DNA of 58,355 nucleotides from Bacillus sp. (in: firmicutes) (GTDB lineage: Bacteria; Bacillota; Bacilli; Bacillales; Cytobacillaceae): contig WTKE01000064.1 in assembly GCA_011524525.1 (NCBI GenBank), positions 1-58,355 on the forward strand, read 5' to 3'. How positions within the stretch are numbered: position 1 is the stretch's first letter; each line of letters opens with the position of its first letter. Positions 10,594 through 18,858 of the stretch are shown piece by piece. The notes beneath the pieces are model-generated. The model was not told where the DNA came from. It saw only the letters and a program-made list of their open reading frames with translations, and ran no database searches. Both the position numbers and the translations under genes were made by a program.

Positions 10594-10622
10594 ATTATAG
10601 TATACTTTCCTACTTATTTCAA
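10594..10622 (-). promoter_or_regulatory. Sigma-A promoter of pheST
   Basis: On the minus strand, TTGAAA (-35, 10617-10622), a 17-base spacer and a perfect TATAAT (-10, 10594-10599). Transcription should start near 10587 and produce the T-box leader. Confidence 0.85.
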
Positions 10623-10650
10623 ACCCATTTTAGAAAGATGTGTGCCTATT

Positions 10651-11397
10651 TTATCCACGTAAGTAATATAACAAAATTCCTGTTGCTACTGCAACATTTA
10701 ATGATTCACTTTTCCCATGAATCGGAATATATAGATTAGCTGTTGTTTTACTTAATAGCTCTTTACTTACACCGTTCCCTTCATTTCCGACGATTAAGGC
10801 ATATGATCCAGTTGGTTGTGTTTGATGGAATGGTTCAGCATTCTCTAATGCTGTTCCATAAACAGGGATGCCTCGGTCCAGAAGATCGCTTGTCCAAGTA
10901 GAGATATCGCCTTTAATAACCGGAAGATGAAAATGACTTCCTTGGGCAGATCTAAGCACTTTGGAATTATACATATCCACACTTCCATTACCAATTACCA
11001 CAACATCCACACCAGCAGCATCTGCTGTACGAATCATCGTTCCTAAATTTCCTGGGTCTTGGACAGCATCAATTAAAAGATAAGATGTTCCTTCTGTATG
11101 TGATGGCTTTTCTTGATAACAAACAGCAAAAATACCTTGTGGTGTATCTGTTTCGGCTAATAGCTTAATGATGTCAGCAGGCACAGAGAACATCGGTGTT
11201 GATCCGTAATCAAAGCTTGGCGGAAGCTCCATGTTTTCTTGTACAATGACTTCTTCAATACGACCTGCTTTTAGCGCTTCCTCCACTAAATGGAACCCTT
11301 CGACTAGAAATAGGCCTGTTTTATCTCTTTCCTTTTTCGTTAATAGTTTCTTCCATTGCTTCACCTTTGGGTTACTACTCGAGTGAATATGCTTCAA
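10651..11397 (-). CDS. ysgA: TrmH-type SPOUT RNA methyltransferase YsgA
   Basis: 248 residues. A short N-terminal substrate-binding domain (NPKVKQWKKLLTKKERDKTG) is followed by a SPOUT domain with the three knot motifs: DAVQDPGNLGTMIRTADAAG, VGNEGNGVS, and IPIHGKSESLNVAVATGI. The family transfers methyl groups from SAM to ribose or bases of rRNA or tRNA; the exact target site is not readable from sequence. The start is TTG at 11397, eight bases after AAAGGGG. It lies upstream of pheST, as in B. subtilis, and the pheS promoter starts right after it. Confidence 0.88.
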   Translation of the reverse strand: MKHIHSSSNPKVKQWKKLLTKKERDKTGLFLVEGFHLVEEALKAGRIEEVIVQENMELPPSFDYGSTPMFSVPADIIKLLAETDTPQGIFAVCYQEKPSHTEGTSYLLIDAVQDPGNLGTMIRTADAAGVDVVVIGNGSVDMYNSKVLRSAQGSHFHLPVIKGDISTWTSDLLDRGIPVYGTALENAEPFHQTQPTGSYALIVGNEGNGVSKELLSKTTANLYIPIHGKSESLNVAVATGILLYYLRG

Positions 11398-11512
11398 GGT
11401 AAAACCCCTTCTTTCCTTTTTTCTCGGGTTTTCTTATTATAGCGTAACTTAAGTACATAATAATAACAAAAATAGAAAACATATTAAAGAAAATGAAGAA
11501 GGAGTGGGTAAA

Positions 11513-11719
11513 ATGAATCTTAACTTAAGAAATGCAGTTATTCATAATGTATCAGGAAATACACAAGACGAGCTAAGAGACACCATCGTTGACGCTATTC
11601 AAAATGGCGAAGAAAAAATGCTTCCAGGCTTAGGAGTACTTTTTGAAGTCATCTGGAAAAATGCATCCGACCAAGAAAAAAGCGAAATGCTACAAACCCT
11701 AGAAAGCGGCCTAAAATAG
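11513..11719 (+). CDS. sspI: Small acid-soluble spore protein I
   Basis: 68 residues, close to the 71 of B. subtilis SspI and nearly identical along its length ([29 protein letters not shown]). It is a forespore protein; SspI is a minor SASP distinct from the DNA-coating alpha/beta type. The start ATG at 11513 has AAGGAG eight bases upstream. Sigma-G control is expected; a CATAATA sequence at 11456-11462 resembles a sigma-G -10, but no convincing -35 is visible. A palindromic repeat begins directly after its stop codon. Confidence 0.95.
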   Translation: MNLNLRNAVIHNVSGNTQDELRDTIVDAIQNGEEKMLPGLGVLFEVIWKNASDQEKSEMLQTLESGLK

Positions 11720-11820
11720 GGTGTCTGTCACCGCTCGTGGACAAATTCTTTGATTTGTCCACGGAAGGTGACAGACACCATCCGTGGACATTTCGGGTGG
11801 TTTTGTCCGCCTGAGGTGGA
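11720..11820. repeat. Interspersed palindromic repeat (GGTGTCTGTCACC type)
   Basis: A 60-bp inverted repeat at 11720-11779. The outer arms GGTGTCTGTCACC (11720-11732) and GGTGACAGACACC (11767-11779) are perfect complements. The inner arms CGTGGACAAAT and ATTTGTCCACG flank a 6-base loop. Degenerate copies of the inner TGTCCAC/GTGGACA motif follow to about 11820. It starts one base after the sspI stop and ends before the terminator, so it looks inserted into the sspI 3' UTR. It resembles small palindromic elements scattered in Bacillaceae genomes; copy number cannot be seen here. Confidence 0.8.
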
Positions 11821-11839
11821 CAGTTATAGCCTAAGCTTA

Positions 11840-11885
11840 CCAAACAAAGACAGCGTGCCTGAGCATGCTGTCTTTGTTTGGTTTC
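11840..11885. terminator. Terminator between sspI and ysdC (bidirectional)
   Basis: CCAAACAAAGACAGC (11840-11854) pairs perfectly with GCTGTCTTTGTTTGG (11867-11881) around a 12-base loop and is followed by TTTCTT. It lies between the convergent genes sspI and ysdC. Confidence 0.85.
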
Positions 11886-12971
11886 TTATTCAAGTGTGAT
11901 GCGGTCTACTGTTTCACGATCTAGACGTTTGATAACTTCAACGATTAGTTTTACTGCGTTTTCGTAGTCATCACGGTGCAGCATTGCTGCATGTGAATGG
12001 ATGTAACGAGTAGCAATCGTTATTGCTAAGGAAGGGACTCCTTTATGAGAAATATGGATGGACCCCGCATCCGTGCCACCGCCAGCAATTGAATCGAATT
12101 GATATGGAATTTCAAGTTCATCTGCTGTATCTGTTACTAAATCTCTTAATCCTTTGTGAGACACCATACTTGCGTCATACAGAATGATTTGTGGGCCTTT
12201 ACCCATTTTACTTTGGGCTTCCTTCTCCGACACACCAGGAGTGTCACCAGCGATCCCAACATCTACTCCAAATCCAATATCAGGCTCAATGGCTGCAGCA
12301 GAAGTTCGTGCCCCACGTAAGCCTACCTCTTCTTGTACACTTCCAACTCCGTATACAATGTTTGGATGCTCTTCATTCTTCAATTGCTTTAACACATCAA
12401 TCGCAATCGCACAACCAATCCGATTATCCCAAGCTTTTGCTAATAAAAGCTTGTCATTGTTCATCACCGTAAACTCAAAGTATGGCACGACCATGTCACC
12501 AGGACGGACTCCCCACTCTGTTGCTTCCTCACGACTTGATGCACCAATATCTATAAACATATCTTTAATTTCTACTGGTTTTTTACGAGCTTCAGGGGAT
12601 AAGATATGCGGTGGCTTTGACCCAATAACTCCCGTCAAATCTCCCTTTCTTGTAACAATCGTTACACGTTGCGCTAACATCACCTGAGACCACCAACCAC
12701 CAACCGTTTGGAAACGTAGGAATCCTTTATCATCAATTTGTGTGATCATAAAACCTACTTCATCTAAGTGACCAGCAACCATTACCTTCGGACCGTTCGC
12801 ATCTCCTACTTTTTTAGCAATTAAGCTTCCAAGTCCATCAGTTGTTACTTCATCCGCATACGGAGCAATATGCTTGTTCATCACTTCTCTTGGCTCACGC
12901 TCATTCCCTGGAATTCCTTTGGCATCTGTTAATTCCTTAAGCATCGCTAAAGTCGCATCGAGCTTTGTCAT
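11886..12971 (-). CDS. ysdC: M42 family metalloaminopeptidase (YsdC/FrvX type)
   Basis: 361 residues with all M42 ligands visible: His and Asp in [10 protein letters not shown], Asp in [10 protein letters not shown], the catalytic/metal Glu pair in [11 protein letters not shown], Asp in GFGVDVG, and the last His in [10 protein letters not shown]. The family forms large tetrahedral cytosolic aminopeptidases that use two zinc or cobalt ions, some preferring glutamyl residues; substrate preference is not deducible. It is placed next to ysdB/ysdA as in B. subtilis, but here a dUTPase and a TVP38 gene are also in the cluster. Confidence 0.9.
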   Translation of the reverse strand: MTKLDATLAMLKELTDAKGIPGNEREPREVMNKHIAPYADEVTTDGLGSLIAKKVGDANGPKVMVAGHLDEVGFMITQIDDKGFLRFQTVGGWWSQVMLAQRVTIVTRKGDLTGVIGSKPPHILSPEARKKPVEIKDMFIDIGASSREEATEWGVRPGDMVVPYFEFTVMNNDKLLLAKAWDNRIGCAIAIDVLKQLKNEEHPNIVYGVGSVQEEVGLRGARTSAAAIEPDIGFGVDVGIAGDTPGVSEKEAQSKMGKGPQIILYDASMVSHKGLRDLVTDTADELEIPYQFDSIAGGGTDAGSIHISHKGVPSLAITIATRYIHSHAAMLHRDDYENAVKLIVEVIKRLDRETVDRITLE

Positions 12972-13042
12972 TTATTTCGACTCCCTTAATATGTATTATG
13001 TTTATAGTATACTAGCTACAACTTAAATGCACAAAGTATACA

Positions 13043-13537
13043 TTAATAGCCTTCTTTCTGCCTTTTATAATTTACTTCATTTTTAGAGATATATGCTTCT
13101 TTTATCTCTTCTGACGTAAATCCTAGCATCTTACCTAAAACAAAATAATTGTCTAGCATGCTTCGATACGCTTCAATACTCCTATCTGCAGAAAAACGAT
13201 GAACCGTTTCATACATGGATAAAAACTGATTTGTCACATTTTCCTCTTCTAATTCTATTTCATCTACCTGTACATCACGCTCAAATCCACAATCAATTCC
13301 AAGTGATAAAATAAAATGAACTCCATCTACAAATTCCTCTAAAATGACTTCTTTCGGGGAAGCACCTTTTACACTCCAAAACTTAAAACAACGTGTTTCA
13401 TTTGCTAGTTCTCCTAGTTCAACCAACAAAGCTAGAACCTTTCTACTTATCAGACTATCTGTTTGTAATTCGTGTTTTTCTGCGATATGTTTATCCAAAC
13501 CTTTTTGCATCTCAAATAACTGTTGTAAATCCATCAT
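13043..13537 (-). CDS. Dimeric (all-alpha) dUTP diphosphatase
   Basis: 164 residues from the ATG at 13537; the frame stays open upstream without an SD. It matches the dUTPase_2 family of the MazG/all-alpha NTP pyrophosphatase superfamily: LFEMQKGLDKHI at the start, an E-L-G-E-L-A-N-E-T metal motif (E-x-x-E), F-K-F-W-S-V-K, and E-E-F-V-D-G-V-H-F (E-x-x-x-D). It hydrolyses dUTP to dUMP and pyrophosphate, keeping uracil out of DNA and feeding thymidylate synthesis. B. subtilis has no gene of this family here as far as I recall. An alternative start is ATG 13534; the SD (AAAAGAG) is weak. Confidence 0.85.
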   Translation of the reverse strand: MMDLQQLFEMQKGLDKHIAEKHELQTDSLISRKVLALLVELGELANETRCFKFWSVKGASPKEVILEEFVDGVHFILSLGIDCGFERDVQVDEIELEEENVTNQFLSMYETVHRFSADRSIEAYRSMLDNYFVLGKMLGFTSEEIKEAYISKNEVNYKRQKEGY

Positions 13538-13611
13538 TTCACTCTTTTCTATATATATTACTTTAATCATAATGAAATTAAGAAAAAAATTCACTTAAAA
13601 GCAATATTTAA

Positions 13612-13637
13612 TGAAACCTTTTACAAATAAAGACGTA
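13612..13637 (+). promoter_or_regulatory. Sigma-W promoter of ysdB
   Basis: TGAAAC (13612-13617), a 16-base spacer, then CGTA (13634-13637). This is an exact match to the sigma-W consensus, 34 bases before the ysdB start. B. subtilis ysdB is a known sigma-W target, which supports the assignment. Confidence 0.85.
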
Positions 13638-13670
13638 TATAAGGAAAAATGAAGAGTGGAGGGCTTAAGT

Positions 13671-14051
13671 ATGATGTGGCTACTACGCATGCTCCTAATA
13701 GCATTTATCTTATTTTTAATATACAGCGCCTTCAAATTTGTGTTAAACCCAAAGCGAAAATTGGAGTTGGCTCACGAGCAAAAGCAATTTTTTTTACTCG
13801 ATGATATAAAAAATGTTCGTAAGAATTTTCTTTTAACCTATAAAGGTGTTCTATTCGAAGGCGAAAAATACTTAGGCACAACCGAGAACACGTTCGAGGT
13901 TGTTTCTATATTCATTTGGCCACATAGTACCTCTGCGCTAAATGGTTTGTCAAAGGAAGACTTCCGTAATATCGAGATGGAAGTAGCTGTCTTTTATCCG
14001 AACGCAAAAATTGACTGGAAAAGTCCCATTCATGAATTTATGAAAAAATAA
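13671..14051 (+). CDS. ysdB: Sigma-W pathway protein YsdB
   Basis: 126 residues. An N-terminal membrane helix (about 3-22) is followed by the conserved NPKRKLELAHE and NVRKNFLLTYKGVLFEGEKYLG blocks known from YsdB. The cytoplasmic domain has no assigned biochemical activity; the gene belongs to the cell-envelope stress regulon. ATG 13671 is chosen because GTGGAGGG lies just upstream; an in-frame GTG at 13656 falls inside that SD. Transcribed from its own sigma-W promoter and ended by a strong hairpin. Confidence 0.9.
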   Translation: MMWLLRMLLIAFILFLIYSAFKFVLNPKRKLELAHEQKQFFLLDDIKNVRKNFLLTYKGVLFEGEKYLGTTENTFEVVSIFIWPHSTSALNGLSKEDFRNIEMEVAVFYPNAKIDWKSPIHEFMKK

Positions 14052-14086
14052 ACGTTCAAGGGAACATCCCTTGAACGTTTATTTTT
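14046..14086. terminator. Bidirectional terminator between ysdB and the TVP38 gene
   Basis: An 18-bp perfect stem (14046-14063 with 14067-14084) with a 3-base loop and A/T runs on both flanks. It overlaps the last codons of ysdB. Confidence 0.92.
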
Positions 14087-14672
14087 AGCCCTGCTTCTCT
14101 AGCTTTGTTTCCTTAAAGAAATCCCTCCACTTAATAATCGTCATCTTCTCCCTTAGTATATAAACAAGAATAGATAAAGAAAACAAAATAATAACAATCA
14201 TCGTTGGAGTAAATTGACTAATAAATTGACCAAAGACCGTGTAAAAGAAAGCTAATGGAAGATTCGTAATAAAGGCTGCCTTTGAATACTCTTTAAAGCC
14301 GCGGTGTCTTTCCATTAAACAAAAATTTAATAGTTGATAATGAACAAAAGGAACAAGGCGTAAAATCGAAATCTGACTAACTGTTAAATTACGATATTCT
14401 CCAAACCACTTTTTTCGAATCGAGGACAGTTTTTCTTGTGTTCGCGGGAATTTTGAAACGACAGCAAAAAACAATATGCTGCTAATCATTAACCCAATAA
14501 GCGAGTAGATCGTACCTGCAACTGTTCCAAAAAGAATTCCACCTGCAATACAGATGATGACTACAGGAATAAATAAAAACTGTCGTAACGAATGGAACAA
14601 GACGAATATAATCGGGGTGAAAACTCCACCAGCCTGAAACATGACAAGCAGTAACGCTAACTCCTCATCCAT
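14085..14672 (-). CDS. TVP38/TMEM64 (VTT/DedA-like) membrane protein
   Basis: 195 residues with about five membrane segments and the VTT signature: CIAGGILFGTVAGTIYSLIG in the first half and ILRLVPFVHYQLLNF in the second. Family members are related to DedA proteins and eukaryotic VMP1/TMEM41B scramblases. Lipid or small-molecule movement across the membrane is plausible, but the substrate is unknown. The start ATG follows AAGGGGTGG. B. subtilis paralogues (for example ytxB) lie elsewhere, so no symbol is given. Confidence 0.82.
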   Translation of the reverse strand: MDEELALLLVMFQAGGVFTPIIFVLFHSLRQFLFIPVVIICIAGGILFGTVAGTIYSLIGLMISSILFFAVVSKFPRTQEKLSSIRKKWFGEYRNLTVSQISILRLVPFVHYQLLNFCLMERHRGFKEYSKAAFITNLPLAFFYTVFGQFISQFTPTMIVIILFSLSILVYILREKMTIIKWRDFFKETKLEKQG

Positions 14673-14749
14673 ATGACCACCCCTTAAGCAGTTTCTTGAT
14701 GTCTATTACAGCTTATCGAGGAAGGACCATTTCTATGACAACTATTCCT

Positions 14750-15016
14750 TTAATTCCATACATAGTAAAGCAAAAGACCGATTTGAAGAACAGTCAAAAA
14801 CGGCAATCCCCATTTAAAGTTAGGATGCTTCGTTTTATGACGAAAGGACCTCATTCCGATAAAGGCTCCTAACGCGCCTCCCAAAAAGGCGAATTGCCAA
14901 AGTTTTGCTTCTCTAATTCGATACTCATTTTTCTTTGCCTTCTGTTTATCAGCAAACATTAACGAACAACTGACGATATTTATCAGCAGTAAATAAACCA
15001 AAATATATGTAAGCAT
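14750..15016 (-). CDS. ysdA: DUF1294 family membrane protein YsdA
   Basis: 88 residues from the ATG at 15016, which has a perfect AAGGAGG six bases upstream; the longer open frame would put that SD inside the gene. Two or three hydrophobic segments surround the family motif, which runs from the D-K-x-x-A residues of FADKQKAKKNEYRI through GALGAFIGMRSFRHKTKHP-x-F. Function unknown. Located after rplT as in B. subtilis, but behind the rplT terminator. Confidence 0.85.
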   Translation of the reverse strand: MLTYILVYLLLINIVSCSLMFADKQKAKKNEYRIREAKLWQFAFLGGALGAFIGMRSFRHKTKHPNFKWGLPFLTVLQIGLLLYYVWN

Positions 15017-15037
15017 ACTATTCCTCCTTGAAGAACT

Positions 15038-15068
15038 AAAAAAAGCCACCCTCTAGTAAGAGAATGGC
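15038..15068 (-). terminator. Terminator of the infC-rpmI-rplT operon
   Basis: On the minus strand a 10-bp imperfect stem (arms 15059-15068 and 15045-15054) with loop TACT is followed by seven T. It overlaps the ysdA SD region by little, so some read-through into ysdA is possible. Confidence 0.85.
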
Positions 15069-15089
15069 TTCTATAGACTAATAAGTCAA

Positions 15090-15449
15090 TTATTTTGCTA
15101 GGCTTTGCTTAGCAGCATCAGCTAATTGAGCAAATGCCTTTTCGTCGCTTACTGCAAGTTCAGCAAGCATTTTACGGTTTACTTCGATACCTGCAACGCT
15201 TAAACCGTGCATTAAACGGCTATAAGAAAGACCGTTCATACGAGCTGCTGCATTGATACGAGTGATCCAAAGCTTACGGAAGTCACGCTTCTTTTGGCGA
15301 CGATCACGGAATGCATACATTAGAGATTTCATAACCTGTTGGTTAGCTACTTTGTATAATGTATGTTTTGAACCATAATAACCTTTTGCTAATTTAATAA
15401 CTTTTTTACGACGTCTGCGAGTTACTGTACCGCCTTTAACACGTGGCAT
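15090..15449 (-). CDS. rplT: 50S ribosomal protein L20
   Basis: 119 residues, the standard length. It has the basic N-terminal extension ([20 protein letters not shown]) that threads into 23S rRNA and the conserved [15 protein letters not shown] block. L20 is an early assembly protein and, in Bacillus, represses its own operon by binding the infC leader. Confidence 0.99.
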   Translation of the reverse strand: MPRVKGGTVTRRRRKKVIKLAKGYYGSKHTLYKVANQQVMKSLMYAFRDRRQKKRDFRKLWITRINAAARMNGLSYSRLMHGLSVAGIEVNRKMLAELAVSDEKAFAQLADAAKQSLAK

Positions 15450-15472
15450 ATGTTTTCCCTCCTAATTTGCAA

Positions 15473-15673
15473 TTACTTAAGATTTACTAGTAAGTTACGG
15501 ATGCGCTTGTAATCGCCTGAAGAAACTAGAGTTCCTTTGCGAAGCTTACGCTTTGCCTTTGTAGATTTGTTAGCGAATAAATGGCTTCTGTATGCGTGTG
15601 AACGCTTCAGTTTACCAGATCCTGTTCTCTTGAAACGCTTTGCTGCGCCGCGGTGAGTTTTCATTTTTGGCAT
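15473..15673 (-). CDS. rpmI: 50S ribosomal protein L35
   Basis: 66 residues, very basic. It starts [20 protein letters not shown] and contains [15 protein letters not shown], both L35 hallmarks. It is the middle gene of infC-rpmI-rplT with short spacers and good SDs. Confidence 0.99.
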   Translation of the reverse strand: MPKMKTHRGAAKRFKRTGSGKLKRSHAYRSHLFANKSTKAKRKLRKGTLVSSGDYKRIRNLLVNLK

Positions 15674-15689
15674 TAGGGATTCCTCCTCA

Positions 15690-16205
15690 TTACTTGTCGT
15701 TTTTAGGTGCTAATGTCATAAACATGCTTCTGCCATCCATTTTTGGATGAGATTCCACTGTTGCTACTTCTTTACAAGCTTCTGCAAAGCGGACTAAAAC
15801 ACGTTGTCCGATCTCTTTATGTGTAATTGCACGACCTTTGAATCGAATCGATGCTTTTACTTTATCGCCTTTTTCCAAGAATTTAATCGCATTACGTAAC
15901 TTTGTATTAAAGTCATGCTCATCAATGGTTGGGCTAAGTCGAACTTCTTTAGTGGTAATGATTTTTTGATTTTTACGTGCTTCTTTTTCCTTCTTCTGTT
16001 GTTCAAACTTAAACTTACCGTAGTCCATAATACGTGCTACTGGTGGTTTCGCGTTTGGTGCAACAAGAACAACGTCAAGATTTACACGCGTAGCAATCTC
16101 AAGTGCTTCGATTTTTGATTTAATGCCTAGTTGTTCGCCATTTTGATCAATTAGACGTACTTCGCGGGCACGAATACCCTCGTTCAACAACATGTCTTTG
16201 CTAAT
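15690..16205 (-). CDS. infC: Translation initiation factor IF-3 (AUU start)
   Basis: 171 residues when started at ATT 16203-16205. The ATT sits seven bases after GGAGGTG and gives the N-terminus (M)[18 protein letters not shown], matching known Bacillaceae IF-3. The first in-frame ATG (16193) is far from that SD. An AUU start is the classic self-control device of infC: IF-3 discriminates against AUU, so excess IF-3 lowers its own synthesis. The N-domain (about 1-75) and C-domain ([29 protein letters not shown]) are intact. Confidence 0.96.
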   Translation of the reverse strand: MSKDMLLNEGIRAREVRLIDQNGEQLGIKSKIEALEIATRVNLDVVLVAPNAKPPVARIMDYGKFKFEQQKKEKEARKNQKIITTKEVRLSPTIDEHDFNTKLRNAIKFLEKGDKVKASIRFKGRAITHKEIGQRVLVRFAEACKEVATVESHPKMDGRSMFMTLAPKNDK

Positions 16206-16273
16206 AGCTGGACACCTCCAAGGTTTAATGCGAATACAACGTTTGGGTTAAGAAGATTTCATTTTCATAAGAA

Positions 16274-16428
16274 AAATAAAAAAAGTGCGGATGAACACAC
16301 CCACACTTTACGATACCCATACGGTAATAAGCCTTTTCGTAAAACCTGCCAACTGCGCTTTGGCGTCAATCAGGTGAGAAGCGGGTGCTTCTTCTTTATC
16401 TCAAACTCGTATTCAATTTACCTTAGCA
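16274..16428 (-). promoter_or_regulatory. L20-type leader (autoregulatory attenuator) of infC-rpmI-rplT
   Basis: The 5' UTR between the promoter and infC contains complementary blocks CACCTGATT...GCAGGTT and ACGAAAAGGC, followed by a terminator stem (AAAGTGTGG with CCGCACTTT, arms 16301-16309 and 16282-16290) and a T-rich tail. The layout and sequence agree with the L20 leader of Bacillus, where L20 protein binds the RNA and stabilises the terminator. The remaining 16206-16273 is the infC SD region. Confidence 0.8.
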
Positions 16429-16457
16429 ACTATATCACAATAAATAATACATGTCAA
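16429..16457 (-). promoter_or_regulatory. Sigma-A promoter of infC-rpmI-rplT
   Basis: On the minus strand, a perfect TTGACA (-35, 16452-16457), a 17-base spacer and TATAGT (-10, 16429-16434). It is a very strong promoter, as expected for ribosomal genes. Confidence 0.9.
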
Positions 16458-16535
16458 CGAAACACTTTTCTTATCACAACGAAATGAATTGTATCAAAAA
16501 TAAACGTTTGTGGCAATACTTTTTCAAAAAATAAA

Positions 16536-16562
16536 CAAAAAGAGGATGATCAGACATCCTCT
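16536..16562 (-). terminator. Terminator after thrS
   Basis: An 8-bp perfect stem AGAGGATG/CATCCTCT (16541-16548 and 16555-16562), then TTTTTGTTT on the minus strand. Confidence 0.88.
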
Positions 16563-16574
16563 TCTGTGAAAAAC

Positions 16575-18506
16575 TTAGCGTTTTACTTCCATCTTCAAAT
16601 CTTCAACAAACGTTTCGAAGGAAACAACCTCTGACTTTTGCTCCCCATATTTTCGTACATTCACTGCCTTTTCTGCTACTTCATTGTCACCAACGACTAG
16701 CATATAAGGAGTTTTTTGCATTTGGGCTTCACGAATCTTGTAACCGATTTTCTCATTACGATCATCGATCTCGACACGAATGCCTTCTGCCTGAAGAAGT
16801 TCTTGCACTTGCTTTGCGTAGTCAAAATGAACATCAGGAGATACAGGAATCACTTGCACCTGTACAGGTGCTAACCAAGTAGGGAAAGCTCCTTTGTATT
16901 CTTCAATCAAGAACGCAACAAAACGCTCCATCGTTGAAACGACCCCACGGTGAATAACAACAGGACGATGCTGTTTCCCATCCTCACCCACATAGTTCAA
17001 ATCAAAGCGTTCTGGTAACAAGAAGTCTAACTGGACAGTAGAAAGGGTTTCTTCCTTGCCAAGAGCTGTCTTTACTTGAACATCAAGCTTCGGACCATAA
17101 AAAGCCGCTTCACCCTCTGCCTCAAAATAATTTAGACCTAAGTCATCCATTGCTTCTTTAAGCATGCTTTGAGCCTTTTCCCACATTTGATCATCATCAA
17201 AATACTTTTCTTTATCTTCAGGATCGCGGTACGATAGGCGGAAGGAGTAATCATTGATATTAAAATCTTTGTATACTTCCAATACCAATCCTACCACTCG
17301 CTTAAATTCATCCTTGATTTGATCTGGACGAACAAATATATGCGCGTCGTTTAATGTCATTCCACGGACACGTTGAAGGCCAGATAGTGCCCCTGACATT
17401 TCGTAGCGGTGCATCGTTCCAAGCTCAGCAATACGAATAGGAAGCTCACGATAACTATGAATACCGTGCTTATAAATCATCATATGATGTGGACAGTTCA
17501 TAGGGCGTAAAACAAGCTGCTCATTGTCCATTTCCATAACCGGGAACATGTCTTCTTGATAATGATCCCAGTGCCCTGATGTTTTATATAAGTCAACGCT
17601 TCCCATCACAGGTGTGTACACGTGGTCGTACCCAAGTCGCGACTCCTTATCCACGATATATCTCTCGATAATACGGCGAATCGTGGCACCCTTTGGTAAC
17701 CACATCGGAAGGCCTTGTCCCACTTTTTGCGAGTTCATGAATAAATCTAATTCTTTACCTATTTTTCTATGATCACGTTCTTTTGCCTCTTCCAGTAGTC
17801 GAAGATGTTCAGCCAAGTCTTCTTTCTTAAAGAAAGCTGTTCCGTATATACGTTGAAGCATTTTATTATCGCTATCGCCTCTCCAGTATGCACCTGCAAT
17901 ACTTAGAAGCTTAAATTCCTTCAATTTCCCTGTCGATGGAACATGAACTCCACGACATAAATCGAAGAAATCCCCTTGCTCATAAATAGTCACCGTTTCT
18001 CCTGCAGGGATGGCTTCGATCAGCTCAAGCTTGTATTCATCACCAATCTCCTTGTAGAGTTGAACAGCCTCATCACGACTAACTTCTTTACGAACAATCT
18101 CAATGTTTTCGTTAATAATTTTTTTCATTTCTTTTTCAATTAACGGAAGATCTTCTGGTGTTAATGATTCCTCAATATCTACATCGTAGTAAAATCCACC
18201 TTCAATAACTGGACCCACACCAAGCTTTACATTTTTGTATAGGCGCTTAATCGCTTGTGCCATTAAGTGGGCACTACTATGTCTAAGGATTTCAAGTGCA
18301 TCTGCACTATCCTGAGTGACAATTTCAATTGCTCCATCTTGCTCAATCGGACGTTTAAGGTCATACAACTGGCCATCTACTTTTCCAGCCAATGCCTTCT
18401 TTTTCAGCCCTGGGCTAATGGAGGCAGCAACATCTTCTGTTGTTGTTCCAAACGGAAACTCCTTTACTGCACCGTCTGGGAACGTTAACTTTACAACATT
18501 TGACAT
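16575..18506 (-). CDS. thrS: Threonine--tRNA ligase
   Basis: 643 residues. An N-terminal TGS domain (about 1-62) is followed by an editing domain with H-S-S-A-H, the class II core (motif 2 with [32 protein letters not shown]; motif 3 with [19 protein letters not shown]) and an anticodon-binding domain ([11 protein letters not shown]). It charges tRNA-Thr. The second of two nearby ATGs (18506) is chosen because AGGAGG lies 9 bases before it and only 3 before the first (18512). Controlled by a Thr T-box. Confidence 0.98.
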   Translation of the reverse strand: MSNVVKLTFPDGAVKEFPFGTTTEDVAASISPGLKKKALAGKVDGQLYDLKRPIEQDGAIEIVTQDSADALEILRHSSAHLMAQAIKRLYKNVKLGVGPVIEGGFYYDVDIEESLTPEDLPLIEKEMKKIINENIEIVRKEVSRDEAVQLYKEIGDEYKLELIEAIPAGETVTIYEQGDFFDLCRGVHVPSTGKLKEFKLLSIAGAYWRGDSDNKMLQRIYGTAFFKKEDLAEHLRLLEEAKERDHRKIGKELDLFMNSQKVGQGLPMWLPKGATIRRIIERYIVDKESRLGYDHVYTPVMGSVDLYKTSGHWDHYQEDMFPVMEMDNEQLVLRPMNCPHHMMIYKHGIHSYRELPIRIAELGTMHRYEMSGALSGLQRVRGMTLNDAHIFVRPDQIKDEFKRVVGLVLEVYKDFNINDYSFRLSYRDPEDKEKYFDDDQMWEKAQSMLKEAMDDLGLNYFEAEGEAAFYGPKLDVQVKTALGKEETLSTVQLDFLLPERFDLNYVGEDGKQHRPVVIHRGVVSTMERFVAFLIEEYKGAFPTWLAPVQVQVIPVSPDVHFDYAKQVQELLQAEGIRVEIDDRNEKIGYKIREAQMQKTPYMLVVGDNEVAEKAVNVRKYGEQKSEVVSFETFVEDLKMEVKR

Positions 18507-18532
18507 AACCATTTTCCTCCTAAATATAAAAT

Positions 18533-18815
18533 AAAAAAACTCGTCCCTCGGAAAGGGACGAGTTTATAAACAACACGTGGTTCCACCCTAATTTTCACCT
18601 TGATAAATCCATCAAAATGACTTTAAGATAAATAGATAACGGACTTTATCCGTCAGCCCATACTTAATAATATTGTTCAAGGCTGATGTTTAGAGGTGGT
18701 AAGCGATTCAATCGTGTTAGGAAGCTTCCAGCCAACGCCTTCCCTCTCTGATAACCGTATATAAACGCTCATATCCTCATCATAACATTTATATCATGAA
18801 GTTGTACCTTATTAT
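18533..18815 (-). promoter_or_regulatory. T-box leader of thrS (Thr, ACC specifier)
   Basis: The minus strand has the T-box motif AGGGTGGAACCACG (18576-18589) and a 12-bp perfect terminator stem (18537-18548 with 18554-18565) with a T run. The specifier loop reads CGCTT-ACC-ACCTC, with codon ACC at 18698-18700. Uncharged tRNA-Thr should promote antitermination. Confidence 0.95.
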
Positions 18816-18821
18816 GTACGT

Positions 18822-18850
18822 ATTATAATTTGTTCATGAGGGAAAAGCAA
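18822..18850 (-). promoter_or_regulatory. Sigma-A promoter of thrS
   Basis: TTGCTT (-35, 18845-18850), a 17-base spacer, TATAAT (-10, 18822-18827) on the minus strand, starting nine bases downstream of the ytxC stop codon. Confidence 0.75.
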
Positions 18851-18858
18851 GTATCTAT

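Noticed and set aside
11440-11500. Sigma-G promoter for sspI
   Set aside because: A -10-like CATAATA is present, but no acceptable -35 at the right distance; left as a remark only.
11649-11843. A 64-residue minus-strand open frame across the sspI end and the palindrome
   Set aside because: It has no SD, lies over a spore gene on the opposite strand and draws its length from the repeat arms.
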